Assembly (NCBI GenBank): GCA_003255065.1
Contig: QAOA01004753.1
Location: 393,321-457,320 of the forward strand
Origin: Cercis canadensis
Lineage: Eukaryota > Streptophyta > Magnoliopsida > Fabales > Fabaceae
Direction: 5' to 3'
DNA length: 64,000 nt
Shown: positions 37,513 through 49,655 of the stretch, piece by piece
Layout: each line of letters starts with the position of its first letter
How positions within the stretch are numbered: the first letter of the stretch is position 1
Notes under the pieces: model-generated
The model's input: the letters and a program-made list of their open reading frames with translations, nothing else
Database searches by the model: none
Told to the model about the DNA's origin: nothing
Position numbers and translations under genes: made by a program

Positions 37513-40491
37513 TGACTACTATGCTTTGTTATCTCTAAAGTAAGAAGCAATGAATTTTCTCGCAATCTCTTTTCACAATTCGTGGGATGTCCTGTATGTT
37601 CTGCTGTGGATTTTGTCTATCTATGTTGCCTCGGATGTAAATATGATGTCACATCAATGTCTTCCATTTTTGTAAGCGTTTGGTTCTAGTCAAATTGATG
37701 ACTTTGGTTTTTTTGGCTGGATTATGTCACTGTATTTAAACAAGTTTGTTTTGTCAATACAAAATCTTCTTGTTATACTGTGTCATCCATTTCTTTTTTG
37801 GTTCACGTCATATCCCCTTCACCCTTCCTTATAGTTGGTGGCCGGTAGTTCTGTTCTCACAGCATTTTTTTTTTTACCCCTCTTTAAGGTTGGAAGGTTT
37901 TGTTTTTTCCTTTTTTTCTTTAATCATGAATAAGGTTGGGGGATGAGATTCTGAATATGCCATTTGTAACAGTAAGAGGTGATCAACAGAAACATTATTT
38001 TGGATCTTTCAGTTCCCATTATTAAGGCTATTGGTGCAAACTGACTACTTCAGTTAGTCTCAGATTTTGCCAACTACATCAGCATACATGGTGTAAGCCT
38101 AACACTACTTGCTCACTGATGAGTTATTATCTACTATTGACTATTGTAATCCCTGTGTTGACTTGGTGTCAAATGTGAAAGGATATGGACAGAAAGAATA
38201 AATTGAAAATGAAGTGTTTGCATGAGTTGGAAACCGCGTCATGGATGTAACATGTTATTGTATAGGTCTTATTCCTATTCCTATTCCCTCTCGGTGCAAA
38301 GAATAGTTGTTATTTTGGGGAACTGAAGGGAAAAGGAAGAGGGAGGGTTAAAAGTAAAGCGAGGTTGGAAAGTGGTATACGCCTGCCTTATTTGACCCAT
38401 CTGCTTGAGCTCTGGAACACGTCCATGGCTCGCTGGTCTCTTTTAGTTTTAGTGGGATCATTTTAAAGGAAATGTTTGGTATATTGCCCTATAATTTTAG
38501 CTTTTATGTAATCTTAGATTATAGGGTTGAATTATGATATTAGATTGCACATTGCTATTTATAATTACACACTGCAATTTAATACCATTCCAAAAGCATA
38601 ATTCAATTTCTCCAATAAAATTCCGTAATTTAAGAATTTATATTGTTATTTAAGATTGTATGGAAATATTTTAAGCCAATTTGGAGAGTACATACTTAAG
38701 ATTGCTTGGGAAAAAATTTAATTCCAATATAAAATGCCTTGACGGTTGAATTAAAGAAATGTTAAATTCAATGTTTGATTTTNCCCTCTCGGTGCAAAGA
38801 ATAGTTGTTATTTTGGGGAACTGAAGGGAAAAGGAAGAGGGAGGGTTAAAAGTAAAGCGAGGTTGGAAAGTGGCATACGCTGGCGCCTTATTTAACCCAT
38901 CTGCTTGAGCTCTGGAACAGGTCCATGGCTCGCTGGTCTCTTTTAGTTTTAGTGGGATCATTTCAAGGAAAAAGTTTTTGTGGAAGCTTATAATAGCTTA
39001 ATCAATAGTTATTTTTTTTATAAAAAAAAAAAAAAGTGTGATAAAAATATCCCCAAATAATGATAAAAAATTCTACTAGAGCCTAATGACCAATCTCTTC
39101 TACTTATATAATTTTAGAAGCATTTTTCTAATTATATATCCAAACACAAAATAATTTAATTTAAAATGAACTTATTGTATAAAAGCTTCTCACATAAAAT
39201 ATTTTTAGGTAAGCACTTAAATAAACAGTTTATTAAAAGATGATCTAAAAGACTAATAAGGTGCTTAAAATCTAAGATAATATACTATAATTATTATTAA
39301 GTTCCTAATAATAAGGGATTATCAACAAAAATTCAACTGAAAATCCTTTGAATCAATACAATTCAGTCCTACCAATAAAATGTAGGCTTTAATTTATGAT
39401 TTTAAATATGTGATAACCATTTAAGCAGTTTATGTGAACCAAAGAAATGTGGCAAAGCAAGTTTGGTAGAGACAACTGGTTTTCCCTCTTGGGCTCACAC
39501 TGTCAAATTCATGGACCCCATCCTTATTTTTTCTCAAACACAGCGCACAGCTTTGAGGTGTCAACCATTCTTAAATAATAATAATCATAGCCTCGTGGAG
39601 TCATAAAACCAAAAGTTGAAAACAGCTCTCCCTCTAACTCTTTCACACGTAGTGCCATTGTCATGCCAGCTGATATAACATTCCTAATACTCATATAGTC
39701 ATACTCACAGATACCCACCAAAATTTTGATTTCTTTTATTTATAATATCGACAAAAAAAAAATACTAAAAAACAATTTGGAAGAATAATTTTCCCATCGT
39801 AAAATCTCAGACAGCATAGACTTTAGACTCCACAAGTAACATGGATACGACATAACAGGGACCCACCCCACATGTAATATGCCAAAAGTTATGCCAGCGA
39901 ACTGCTAACGCGTATTCTTCTTTCACATTACAGTTACATACTCAAACGTTGTTTTCTTTTCTCCCTTTGATCAATTCCATTGGACAGCACTTTTCTTTCC
40001 GACACTATAATGTGACGCGATGAAAACAAAATCAACATCAGCAAAGACACTGCTAGAGAAGAGATTAATAGCTTGTTTGGTTGGTTTGGGTGAAATATAA
40101 AATCGAAAGATTCCTCAAGTGGAATCCATTGCCCAACACAACAAAATATAAAGCTGTAAGGAAGTGCTTGTCCAACTTGTTAATGATTATGTTGGAGACG
40201 CACATAATATTGGCCTTCAACTTCTGATCAATCATAAAGGAAGATAAGGGGTTGCTAAAAATTCAGGGTAGAACAACATCGCAATATTTTTGCTCTTCAT
40301 GTAATGTGGTCACAAATTACAACTTACACGATCAAAATAAATCAGAAACGTACAAGAGAAAAGAATAATATTAATAATAATGTAAACTTCAAATTTGATT
40401 GCATTTACTAGTTAACAGCTGAAAGCAGATTGCATTACAGAACTGAAGCAGTTGCCGGTATGTGGAATTCTTATCTTACATGATCTCACTC
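37513..40491. other. Intergenic region between TRX h9 and FERONIA (convergent)
   Basis: Holds both 3' flanks. 38286-38470 reappears at 38784-38966 after a single N (38783), but here about 310 bases separate the first copy from the N, so the two contigs may be haplotypes differing by an indel. No gene recognised. Confidence 0.5.
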
Positions 40492-43173
40492 TTAGCGCCC
40501 TTTTGGATTCATGATCTGGGAAAAGACAGCACTTGGTGTTAATCCATCAGAGTCTTCACTGGCTAAGCTTCGACCACCAATGCTCATGCTTATCCCACTG
40601 CTCCTGGAGTCAGTCACATTACCATCAAAACCTGGTAATGCATCAGGGTCCCTCTTCCCTTTAGCATCTGCATACAATGGCTCCTCTTCACTTTGTATTC
40701 CATCAATACCCTTGCTCTCTTCTGCACTCTCTTGAAGCTGCAAAGCAAATTCCAGGTTCCACAGAACATCACCCATTGATGGCCTCTCAATGCCCTGGTC
40801 TGCCACACACTTCATTGCAGTCTCAGCAAACTTTTTAAAGCATTCTGGTGCTATTTTTCCCTTCAGGTAAGGATCAATGATTTGGTCAAGAATGCCTTTC
40901 TTGTGGCAATGAGCAGCCCACTCTGCTAAGCTTACTTGCTCCTTAGGAAGGGTTGGGTTCAAAGCTGGACGAGCACACAATATCTCGAAGAGAACCACCC
41001 CAAATGAGTAGACGTCAGACTTGTCAGTCAGTTGCTGCCTCCTGAAGTATTCCGGATCCAAGTATCCAAAACTACCCTTAACTACAGTACTCACATGTGT
41101 GTTGTCCAATGTAGGGCCTGTTTTTGACAATCCAAAATCAGAAACCTTTGCCACCCACTTCTCATCCAGTAAAATGTTAGTTGTCTTCACATCTCGGTGG
41201 ATGATAGTGTGCTTGGCACCTGTATGCAGATAGTGTAGACCCCGAGCAGCTCCAATGCATATCTCAAGCCTTTGCTTCCATGGCAGTGGTGGCTTCTGGG
41301 TTTTGTATAGATGCTCCCGGAGTGTTCCATAAGCCATATAATCATATACAAGAATCATTTCAGTGTTTTCTTCGCAGTAACCAATCAGTGACACAAGGTG
41401 GCGGTGACGAAGTTTAGAGAGCATTTCAATCTCAGTTTGAAACTCATGTACCCCCTGCTCAGAGAGTGGATTCCCGCGTTTAATTGCTACCTTGGTTGCT
41501 CCACCATCAATTTCTCCTTTGTAAACCTTACCAAATCCTCCAACACCAAGGAGCAAACCCTCATCAAAGTTGTTTGTGGCAGCCTTGATCTCAGCAAATG
41601 AAAAATGACGACAAAGGTTTGATGGGAGAGATGATGCATAACTTCCCGTCGTGTTGGTCTTGGCAGAACCCGCAGAGTGTGAATTACCATAAAGAGAAAG
41701 AGGAAGCCAGCCCGATGGCCCTTCACTTGCACTAGGATCCTTCCCTTGCTTACGACGACGACACACAGCAAAAGCAAAGAGTCCAACAAGTGCTAAAACA
41801 ACTCCTCCACTAACACCCCCAGCAATTATTCCTGTCTGATTCTTTGATTTACCATGCCTAGACGGTCTGACCAATGATGGATCAATGAGATCTTGCTGAG
41901 GAGGAGGATAAGGATTTACCCCTGCAAGATTCTTAGCACTATCACTAATTTTGAATATCTCCACTCCATTCAAGATGGCATCATAGTACTGAGACTTTGA
42001 AGCCGTATTAGGATGCAGTGCAAGCCACATATCCTGCCTTGGTTCCCCATTAGGAACGAAAACAACATAATCCTTATGAACAGGAATCCCATTGCCATCT
42101 GCCCAGACAATAACATCAGCCGCATCTTGAGCGGTTTGATTATTGAGGAATATATCAAACACTCTTTGATTAGGCATGGTTATATTTGTAGTGCCCTCAC
42201 AAAAATGAAGTCTCACAAGATAAGAAAACCCAGAATCAATGTTGAAAATCCAAGTCAAATTGTAATTCTTGTTGATGTCGGCACTTGGACCCATTGATCT
42301 AGCTGTACGGTAGACATCAACTGGAGCAATATATGTAGGTGTTCCTGAAGGATATTGAATTTTCACTTCTGGATCAGCAGGTTCTGTAACTCCATATCCA
42401 GCCGCAAAGAGAAACAATTGATCATCAGTCCATGACCTAAATAGACCAGTATCTTGGGAGGGCGAGATTGCATTTCCACCAACATTTAACCTATATATAT
42501 TCTCCAAAGCAGTGGTGTTGTCAATGGTGAAAGGAGTCTGTGTACCCACAATGAAGATAGGATTTTCCGGATCATTACTGCTATAAATATCAGGCATCGA
42601 CAAAATCTCAATCCCATTAACAAACGCATAGCTATTTGAAACATTGGTAGATGGAGTAAAAGTTATGTTCAAGGTATCAAATTCAACGTTGACCAAGAAT
42701 TCCTTTACAAGGAAGGCATAATTCAAACCAACTGCAGTTTCAACAGCACTGAAATTCCTAAGAAGGGTGTAGGATTGAGCTGTGACACCAAACCGAGCAT
42801 TGGTTGCATTGAGCCCGGAATAGGAATTTGGATAAAAATAGAGACGGAGAAATTTTCGACCAGCAGCCACCGGAAAACTGTAGGTGAATTCTGAGCGAAA
42901 TACCCTGGCAGTCATGTATGGAACTTCAGCAACTGATGGGTCTTGAGTTGCTGCCGACGATGTTGCGGAGTTTCCGGCCGAGGACATGAACTTAGACCCA
43001 ATATCAGTGTACCACGTACGGCCATCAGTATCATTACTTACTGCAGGGCCTCCACAATTCAACAGTTGTTTCTCGGCCGGCTGATAATCGGCAGCTCGGG
43101 CAACTCCAATAACTAAGACCAAGCAAACAATGAATGGAACCCACGCAGATATACACCGATTGATGTTCCTCAT
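40492..43173 (-). CDS. FER: FERONIA receptor-like kinase (CrRLK1L family)
   Basis: A single coding exon of 893 residues (Arabidopsis FER has 895). The ATG at 43173 is chosen because it leads straight into a signal peptide (hydrophobic core about residues 11-25, likely cut after ARA at 27). Two malectin-like domains span about 33-410, followed by a membrane helix at about 448-470 and a kinase domain at about 535-810. Kinase motifs: GVGGFGKV (543-550), Lys565 in VAIK, HRD (659-661) and DFG (679-681). The C-terminus (DSRSSGISMSIGGRSLASED, ending QIMNPKGR) is the FER signature. At the plasma membrane it binds RALF peptides with LLG co-receptors and controls growth, cell-wall sensing, immunity and pollen-tube reception. 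A leader intron is suggested by a donor at 43557. Confidence 0.97.
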   Translation of the reverse strand: MRNINRCISAWVPFIVCLVLVIGVARAADYQPAEKQLLNCGGPAVSNDTDGRTWYTDIGSKFMSSAGNSATSSAATQDPSVAEVPYMTARVFRSEFTYSFPVAAGRKFLRLYFYPNSYSGLNATNARFGVTAQSYTLLRNFSAVETAVGLNYAFLVKEFLVNVEFDTLNITFTPSTNVSNSYAFVNGIEILSMPDIYSSNDPENPIFIVGTQTPFTIDNTTALENIYRLNVGGNAISPSQDTGLFRSWTDDQLFLFAAGYGVTEPADPEVKIQYPSGTPTYIAPVDVYRTARSMGPSADINKNYNLTWIFNIDSGFSYLVRLHFCEGTTNITMPNQRVFDIFLNNQTAQDAADVIVWADGNGIPVHKDYVVFVPNGEPRQDMWLALHPNTASKSQYYDAILNGVEIFKISDSAKNLAGVNPYPPPQQDLIDPSLVRPSRHGKSKNQTGIIAGGVSGGVVLALVGLFAFAVCRRRKQGKDPSASEGPSGWLPLSLYGNSHSAGSAKTNTTGSYASSLPSNLCRHFSFAEIKAATNNFDEGLLLGVGGFGKVYKGEIDGGATKVAIKRGNPLSEQGVHEFQTEIEMLSKLRHRHLVSLIGYCEENTEMILVYDYMAYGTLREHLYKTQKPPLPWKQRLEICIGAARGLHYLHTGAKHTIIHRDVKTTNILLDEKWVAKVSDFGLSKTGPTLDNTHVSTVVKGSFGYLDPEYFRRQQLTDKSDVYSFGVVLFEILCARPALNPTLPKEQVSLAEWAAHCHKKGILDQIIDPYLKGKIAPECFKKFAETAMKCVADQGIERPSMGDVLWNLEFALQLQESAEESKGIDGIQSEEEPLYADAKGKRDPDALPGFDGNVTDSRSSGISMSIGGRSLASEDSDGLTPSAVFSQIMNPKGR

Positions 43174-43730
43174 GACCCAATTCTTCTCAGAGAAAAATAA
43201 ACAAGTAGCTTTCCAGACAAAGCAAGACCTCAAACTGTTTGTAGAAATGAGTCAGAGAACCGTGGAAGAACAATAAAGGCAAAGATCTGAATTTTAGAGC
43301 ACCCAGATCAGAAAGGAACTGGGAAGAATATCAGCTTGAAGCCGAATTTCCAAAATTAGCAACATCCAATCAAGGGAATGTGCAGAGTAAAAGCTTAGAT
43401 GAACTTAACAGAGAAACCCAGGATTATAAAATATGAAATATACCAGAATATGCAAGAAACAGTACAAAGATCTATCCGGAATAGGAAGAATTCAAGCCAT
43501 TCCCGGAGCAAAAGACGAACAGGGAAGAGAAGATTTGAAGATCGGAAACAAATTTACCTTAGAGAACAGCAGCTGAAAAGGCAAGTCACTGAGTGAAAGA
43601 GGAGCGATCCCCGGTATTCAGGGTTAGTTAGAGAGAGAGAACTTCCGAAAATGGGAAGCAGAAACGGAGCCGAAAAAACCAGAAACCAGAAAGAGAAAAA
43701 CTATCTTAAATACTCACTTGGTTGTTAATG
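43174..43730 (-). promoter_or_regulatory. FERONIA 5' leader with probable intron
   Basis: Minus-strand donor CTAAG|GTAAATT at 43558/43557; the acceptor is probably CAAACAG just upstream of the ATG, with other AGs possible. GA-rich leader at 43610-43700. Confidence 0.5.
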
Positions 43731-43837
43731 TTTCTTTAGTTGTTAGTTACCCTCTAATTGACTTTCAAGTTTCAAGAGAAAGAGCAATGAGTATTGGACA
43801 TTTAGCAGACTTAGGTGTAACGTGTAGAAATTAGTTC

Positions 43838-43841
<4 letters not shown>

Positions 43842-43873
<32 letters not shown>
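43842..43873. repeat. (TA)n microsatellite
   Basis: Uninterrupted AT/TA dinucleotides of about 30 bases upstream of FERONIA. Confidence 0.95.
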
Positions 43874-43878
<5 letters not shown>

Positions 43879-46150
43879 GAAAATTTAAGGTGAAAGGAGG
43901 TCATTTTATTTTAAAATTAAGATACAACACAAATTTTAATAAAAATTTAAAGTGATATTTATCCATTGTCTATCAATCGAAAATTAGCCAATTCGAACAT
44001 AAATTTTACAAAAAAGTAATTTAATCTTTATCAGTTAAACTAATCTCTTTTGACACAAAATATATATATTTGAGGAGCATAAATAGCATGTTTTTTTTGC
44101 CATTAAGATAAATAGAGTTGGTTTTAAAACAGATTTTATTTTATTTTATCTACAACTTTAATTTCTAACAAAAAAATTTACTAACTCTGGTTATGTATAC
44201 TTTTTTTTTTTTTATTAAGGTATCTTCAAACAATTTTTACATATTAAAACTAAGTTCTTCTTCAATTAAGATGCATTACAGGATGCTAGTTTGAAGTTAA
44301 CTAGCTTAAATAAATTTATTACAACAGGCCAAACCGATAGGGTTATTTATGTATTTTTATTAAGTGAACGTGGTTAAAACTAAATTTAATTGAAGTTTAA
44401 AGTTTAGAGCAGTGAGAAAATATAAAAAATAAATAAAGGGAATAAGATGTGCTTAGTTGGGGGTCGTCATGTTGAAATGACGGATCTGACCTATGAGCAT
44501 TTTGCAAGTGAAGATTGGATGACAGATAAGTTTTGCGATGAAGGCAGTATCTAAAGGACGCGGAAGTGGGTATGTGAAACGCGTTTTCTCCCGTCTGCAT
44601 CACTGCGTCACTGTCGTGCGGTGAGTTAATTTATTAATTATGATTTGTTATTTATAATTCACCAAATTTTTTGTTATTTATGTAAAAGAATTGCTTATAT
44701 TGTATGTTTACCAATTTTAAAAGTCTAAAGATGAATTTGAATATTATATATTTTGAATATATCCTCTCTCTTTTTTGTTTTTCTAAGGTATTTTCAGGTT
44801 TTGTTCGACTAATTTTTTGAAATATTGTTGAACGCTAAAACAATAATTTTTTTAAAAAAAATTTGCTGCATCCACGATGACTCAAACTCGAGACCACTTG
44901 CTTAAGCGACTAAAACTCCTTTCACTCAAACCCACCTTTATTGCTAATATACCCCTTTCACTCCCTCTAATCCTCAAAAATGATAGCTGTATGGACAATA
45001 CCAAATATAGTTTATAAATTAATGTGTCATAAATTAAAATAAATTTCATAGATAAATGATAATATCATGTAGCTCTTGCCTTTGGTATTCAGCCAATAGT
45101 GTACTTGGATAAATTGATGTTTGATATTTGTAAATAAAAAGTTGGAGAGATTTTCAGAGAACATTAGACATTTTGAGTTTAAGATTATACCATAGCACTA
45201 ATGTTCGTTTGCGTCCAATTCCACCTTATGTATCCTAGGAAATGCCCTAAAAATTGATCATAAAAATTTAACGTACACAATTTTTTATCCTCTTCATTTC
45301 CTCACTTTCAAATTCATTGAAAACATTATACTTGGGTTTTTTTTTTTAAAAAAAATAAAAACTTTACATACTGTTAAATTGTGAAGAAAATTTAAGAGAG
45401 GATTATTGTTAGTCGTTAAAGTAAATAATACTTTTTTAGTGGGTGATAAATAAAATATTTTCAAAATTGCCATTTATTTAAAGTGGTCATCATGTACTTT
45501 TCAGTAATTAATGAAAGAGTAAAACTCTTTTTTAGTCATTGAAAAATGCAGTCATTGACAAATTCGTCCTCCAAAAATTTTCGGTGATAAATTGATCCTT
45601 AAATTATTATTCTACTGATAAATTAGTCATCTGATAGGCAAAATTAGTTAAAAGAAAAAGATGACTTAAAATGAGAAAAAGAAGATTTAAACATAGCTAG
45701 GTAAGATCAATGAAAAAATTTAGGAAAGAGGTCTGCAGAGGTCTAGAACTTTTCTCATTAAAGTATTGAAGGACTAATTTGTCAAACGGAATAATAATTT
45801 AAGAACTAATTTATCACCGAAAATTTTTGGAGGACGAATTTATCAGTAACTATATTTTCTAATGACTAAAAATGGGTTTTACTCTTAATGAAAATAAATA
45901 CATTATAACCACTTTGTTGTTGACCAATGATTATTGTGTTCTCACTAATAAATATTGTGTAATTGTTCAAAATGACTACTAAAAAATACATAATAACTAT
46001 TTTAAGCAAATGAATAATTTTAAAAATTCATCAGTGTCACCCACTAAAAAAATATTTTTGTTTCACTCACACATTAAAAAATATTTGTAACTTTAGTCAC
46101 TTAATAATAATTCTCTCAAATTTAATGTGTGATTTTTTTTTTTTAGTTAA
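43874..46150. other. Intergenic region between FERONIA and eIF2 beta (divergent)
   Basis: AT-rich. At 44862-44960 the minus strand reads GGTCTCGAGTTTGAGTC, like a tRNA B box as in plant SINEs, but no A box or element ends are clear. A MITE copy is at 45517-45884. No gene. Confidence 0.45.
45517..45884. mobile_element. MITE (Mutator-like), copy 2, with perfect 9-bp TSD
   Basis: Begins GAGTAAAACTCTTTTTTAG and ends with the inverted counterpart (AAAAATGGGTTTTACTC). Flanks are TTAATGAAA on both sides (45508-45516, 45885-45893). A 9-bp TSD with TIRs of about 45-70 bp points to the Mutator superfamily. Longer than the copy at 8438 and related to it at both ends. No coding sequence. Confidence 0.85.
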
Positions 46151-46371
46151 AGAGTTTATAATTTAATTAAAAAAAAATTGAATAATATAAACGACCTGGC
46201 GTTCTACAGTTACTGTCGCTCTTGCTCACTTAAAACTCGATTTCTTTTTGCGCAGTGGTGTTGGTCCGTCTGCGTTAGAAGAAACTTGCAAGTTCAAGAC
46301 TTGAAGTTGCAATTGCATGTAAGACACCAGTCTCAGTACGCTGTTCCAAGGTTATTTTTCTGGAAACAGTT

Positions 46372-49300
46372 ATGGTGGATGAAATTTTAGTGGGAATGAA
46401 GGAACATATTGATATACTAGATGTAAGCTTCCTCTTCCCCTTATTGCACTTCTTTTGTTTCTGCCCTCAATCATTTCCAATCTCTTGATGCTTTTTTATA
46501 GCTTGTTGTGATAACTAATAGAAAAAAAAAAAACTTACGTCAGAACTTCTAAATATTGCTCAAAATTAGATTTTTTTTTTCAAAAGGGGCAAAAGGAGTG
46601 GGGGTTTTTAGATGAAACTTTTTTTTTTTTTTTTGGTTNTTTTTTTTTTTGGGTTGGGTAATAAAGATCATATTTTCAATTGTGAGGTACTTTTGACTGA
46701 GTCATTTTGGTAATGAAACATGATCTTCACTGATACGTACCTAGAAAACCTAATCCTAAGGGATTGATGTATTTGGGTGCTTTTAGGAAGTTATTATGAT
46801 ATAAAGACCCAGTATTGCTGTTTACTTCAATTAATCAATCAATAAAGCACCCTTTTCTTAGATACGGTTCACGGTGTGTATCACTTACTGTGACTATTTC
46901 ATTTCATGTTAAGTGCCCCTTTGCCTAACTAAGAAAAAGAATTGGCAGAAACACTCTCAGAGAATATGAATGCCTATATATTTTAAATTTTGTTGAGAGT
47001 TAAAAGGTGTTAAGAGTTTTTGCATTTTAGTTTAAAATGTCAAGACTATGCAACTAGTTTACTTGATAAGCCCACTTCCTAATTTCTGCGTTACGTCACA
47101 GATGTCTTCATTTGATCCTACTAAAAAGAAGAAGAAAAAGAAGAAAGTCCAGATTCGAGCTGATGATTGTGTTGATAATTTGACTGAGAAAACAGCCAAG
47201 TTGACAAGTACATGTTAATCATGAATAACAAGTGATGAGTCATAGTTCCCTCCCTCTTCCTTGGCACCCCTCAACATATAATCTTTTTTACTATAAGGTA
47301 CTTTATCTTTGTTATCAGATTCTTATTGGCTCTATCATTTGCAGTATCTGAAGAACGAGAAGATGCCTTCGTTGGCTTAAAAAAGAAGAATGTGGCACCT
47401 GTAAGTTCAAGACCTTTTACTAGGAGCCTGAGAGTGAGAATAAGAGAGATCTAACTGATTGAGATCACATATCTGTAGGTAGAACCCTCTGATTTTAGTG
47501 ATGACAGTGTTGATTCTGGAGATGATTTAGGAGGTGAGTTTTTAAGGTTTTCTCTCTGTGAAGGACTCAATCTATAACTGACCAGCTTCCTTTTGTCTTG
47601 ATCATAATTATACTATTATCTTGCTATCTATGCAGGTGAGGATGAAGTAGGGAATGGGTTTGTCCAATCACAGTATCTTTGGGATGGAACAGACAGGGAT
47701 TATAAATATGAGGAGGTACATAATGCTTATGCAAGATTCCATTTAAAATTTTTACATGCATGATTTGGTTAGAACAACTTAAAGATATTTGAGAGGTTTT
47801 GCCTCAGCATCAAAGATTTGGTGATGACATCAACTTAAATAGACTTCTACTGTTTTGTTGTTAGTTCTTCCATATTGGAAAATGTTTACTTATGAACTCA
47901 ATTTATCATTTTGCATAACTAGACACCACAGAAATGAAGGGTCATGTCGTCACTTGAAAATGTTGTGATCAGTTCATAAGCTCTCTGCATAATCAGATTT
48001 TGGTAATCATATCTCTTCCATCTTGATTCTTACATGAAAAAATTTGGGTTCTTATGACAAAAGTTCTTGTGCCGTTCGCATTGCATAATTACTAGAGTGA
48101 GGGTCTATATAGAGTGAAAATGTGCAATGTTATCAGAACATTTAGATCAACTGATATTATTGTTTAGTGTGTGGTTTTTTATATATTTAAAAATTAAAAT
48201 ATCTAAGCATTTTATATGTTATGTAAAATTTTGCTTGGCTACTATGTTAAAGATCCCTATGTTTTCTTGAATACCCATTGCTTCTTTATTGATATATTTT
48301 TCATGTTTTCAATTTTTTCTAGTAGAATAAAATGTGTCTGTCTCATAAATTTGCAGCTTCTGGAGAGAGTTTTCAGTGTACTTCGTGAGAATAATCCTGA
48401 GCTTGCTGGAGATAGACATCGGACAGTTATCAGGCCTCCACAAGTTCTCCGAGAGGGAACTAAAAAGACAGTTTTTGTAAATTTTATGGATCTCTGCAAA
48501 ACGTATTATCAGTTTCTATTGGCTTTACTTTATATCATCCTTCAGCTTCACACAACTCATGAGCTGTTATATTGTCCTTCTTTTATGTTTATTTCTAATT
48601 TATACATGTGAATTCATCATTGCTTAAACTTTGTGAGATTATGTCAACTATGATCTCAAATTTTTTTTTTTTTTTCCTTTCAATCCTAATTTCGACAATA
48701 ACTATAAAATTGCAGGATGCATAGACAGCCAGAGCATGTCATGACCTTCTTACTTACTGAAATGGGAACGAGTGGATCACTTGATGGACAACAGCGCTTG
48801 GTTGTTAAGGGTAGATTTGCTCCAAAAAACTTGGAAGGAATTGTTAGAAGATATATAAGTAAGTTGTTTTTTTTATAATGTATATAATGGAATATCATGT
48901 GATTTGATGTCAGCTGAACTACGTGGTGCTGTCTACCTTGCTCATATCTACTATCTTTATTATTTTAACTAAAAATGCATCTGTTCATGTGGCAATAGTA
49001 TAATGTTAACTAAAAACGCTTGAACAAAAGGTTTCACCGTTTCACATTTCAACTTTGTAATTGCATGCCTAGATGTTTGCTTTTCTAATATTATTTCATC
49101 TAGGTAATTATGTTATTTTTTGGTTGTAGATGAATATGTTAAATGCAATAGCTGCAAAAGTCCAGATACAATTCTTTCTAAGGAAAATCGTCTCTATTTT
49201 CTCAGATGTGAGCAGGTAAGGGATCTATATAAACTATACTCAATGTAGTATAGGCCAAAGCTGTGAAATGTAGTGTACTTCTGTGCTTGATTTCTTAACA

Positions 49301-49655
49301 GGTTATAAAGCCAATTTAGACTATGTGCAATGACAACAACGTTTATGATCATAAGTCACGTGTTATCGCATTGCATGCAAAAGAATAAAGAAAAAGAAAA
49401 TTTTAAAAATTCATGAGGATGGTGTTGACTGTTGAGAGATGTAATAGTTGAATCTGAGGGTGGAATTTTGGATTGTTGGCCAATGATAGAGACTGAAACC
49501 TGTAGTTGTAGGAACAGAAGTTCAAATTGGTTTTGTTATTCTATTTGCTGATTTGATTCTGTCTATTGTTATTGTAGTGTGGCTCTCAAAGCTCTGTGCC
49601 TCCTATCAAGGCTGGATTTGTCGCCACGGTTGAACGACGAAAAGCTGTGATGTAG
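46372..49655 (+). CDS. eIF2beta: Translation initiation factor eIF2 subunit beta
   Basis: Nine exons: 46372-46422, 47102-47207, 47345-47400, 47479-47533, 47636-47715, 48357-48502, 48716-48858, 49130-49215 and 49578-49655. They join in phase to 266 residues; Arabidopsis eIF2 beta has 268. The N-terminus has the plant pattern [12 protein letters not shown], a lysine block that binds eIF5 and eIF2B epsilon, then acidic segments. The conserved core follows ([57 protein letters not shown]). The C-terminal zinc ribbon is C218, C221, C239, C242 in C-x2-C-x17-C-x2-C. As part of eIF2 it helps bring initiator Met-tRNA to the 40S ribosome. Its place beside MAN and STN8 matches Arabidopsis At5g01940 rather than At5g20920. 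Confidence 0.93.

Noticed and set aside
39524..39721. Minus-strand 65-codon open frame between TRX h9 and FERONIA
   Set aside because: No recognisable family, no splice context and ordinary intergenic composition.
43174..43233. TTG-initiated extension of FERONIA
   Set aside because: The ATG at 43173 gives a proper signal peptide and the expected length.
44862..44960. SINE-like B-box sequence
   Set aside because: No A box, no clear poly-A tail and no TSD; noted only as a possible fragment.
48216..48611. 131-codon plus-strand open frame as a separate gene
   Set aside because: It is eIF2 beta exon 6 (48357-48502) read through into both introns.
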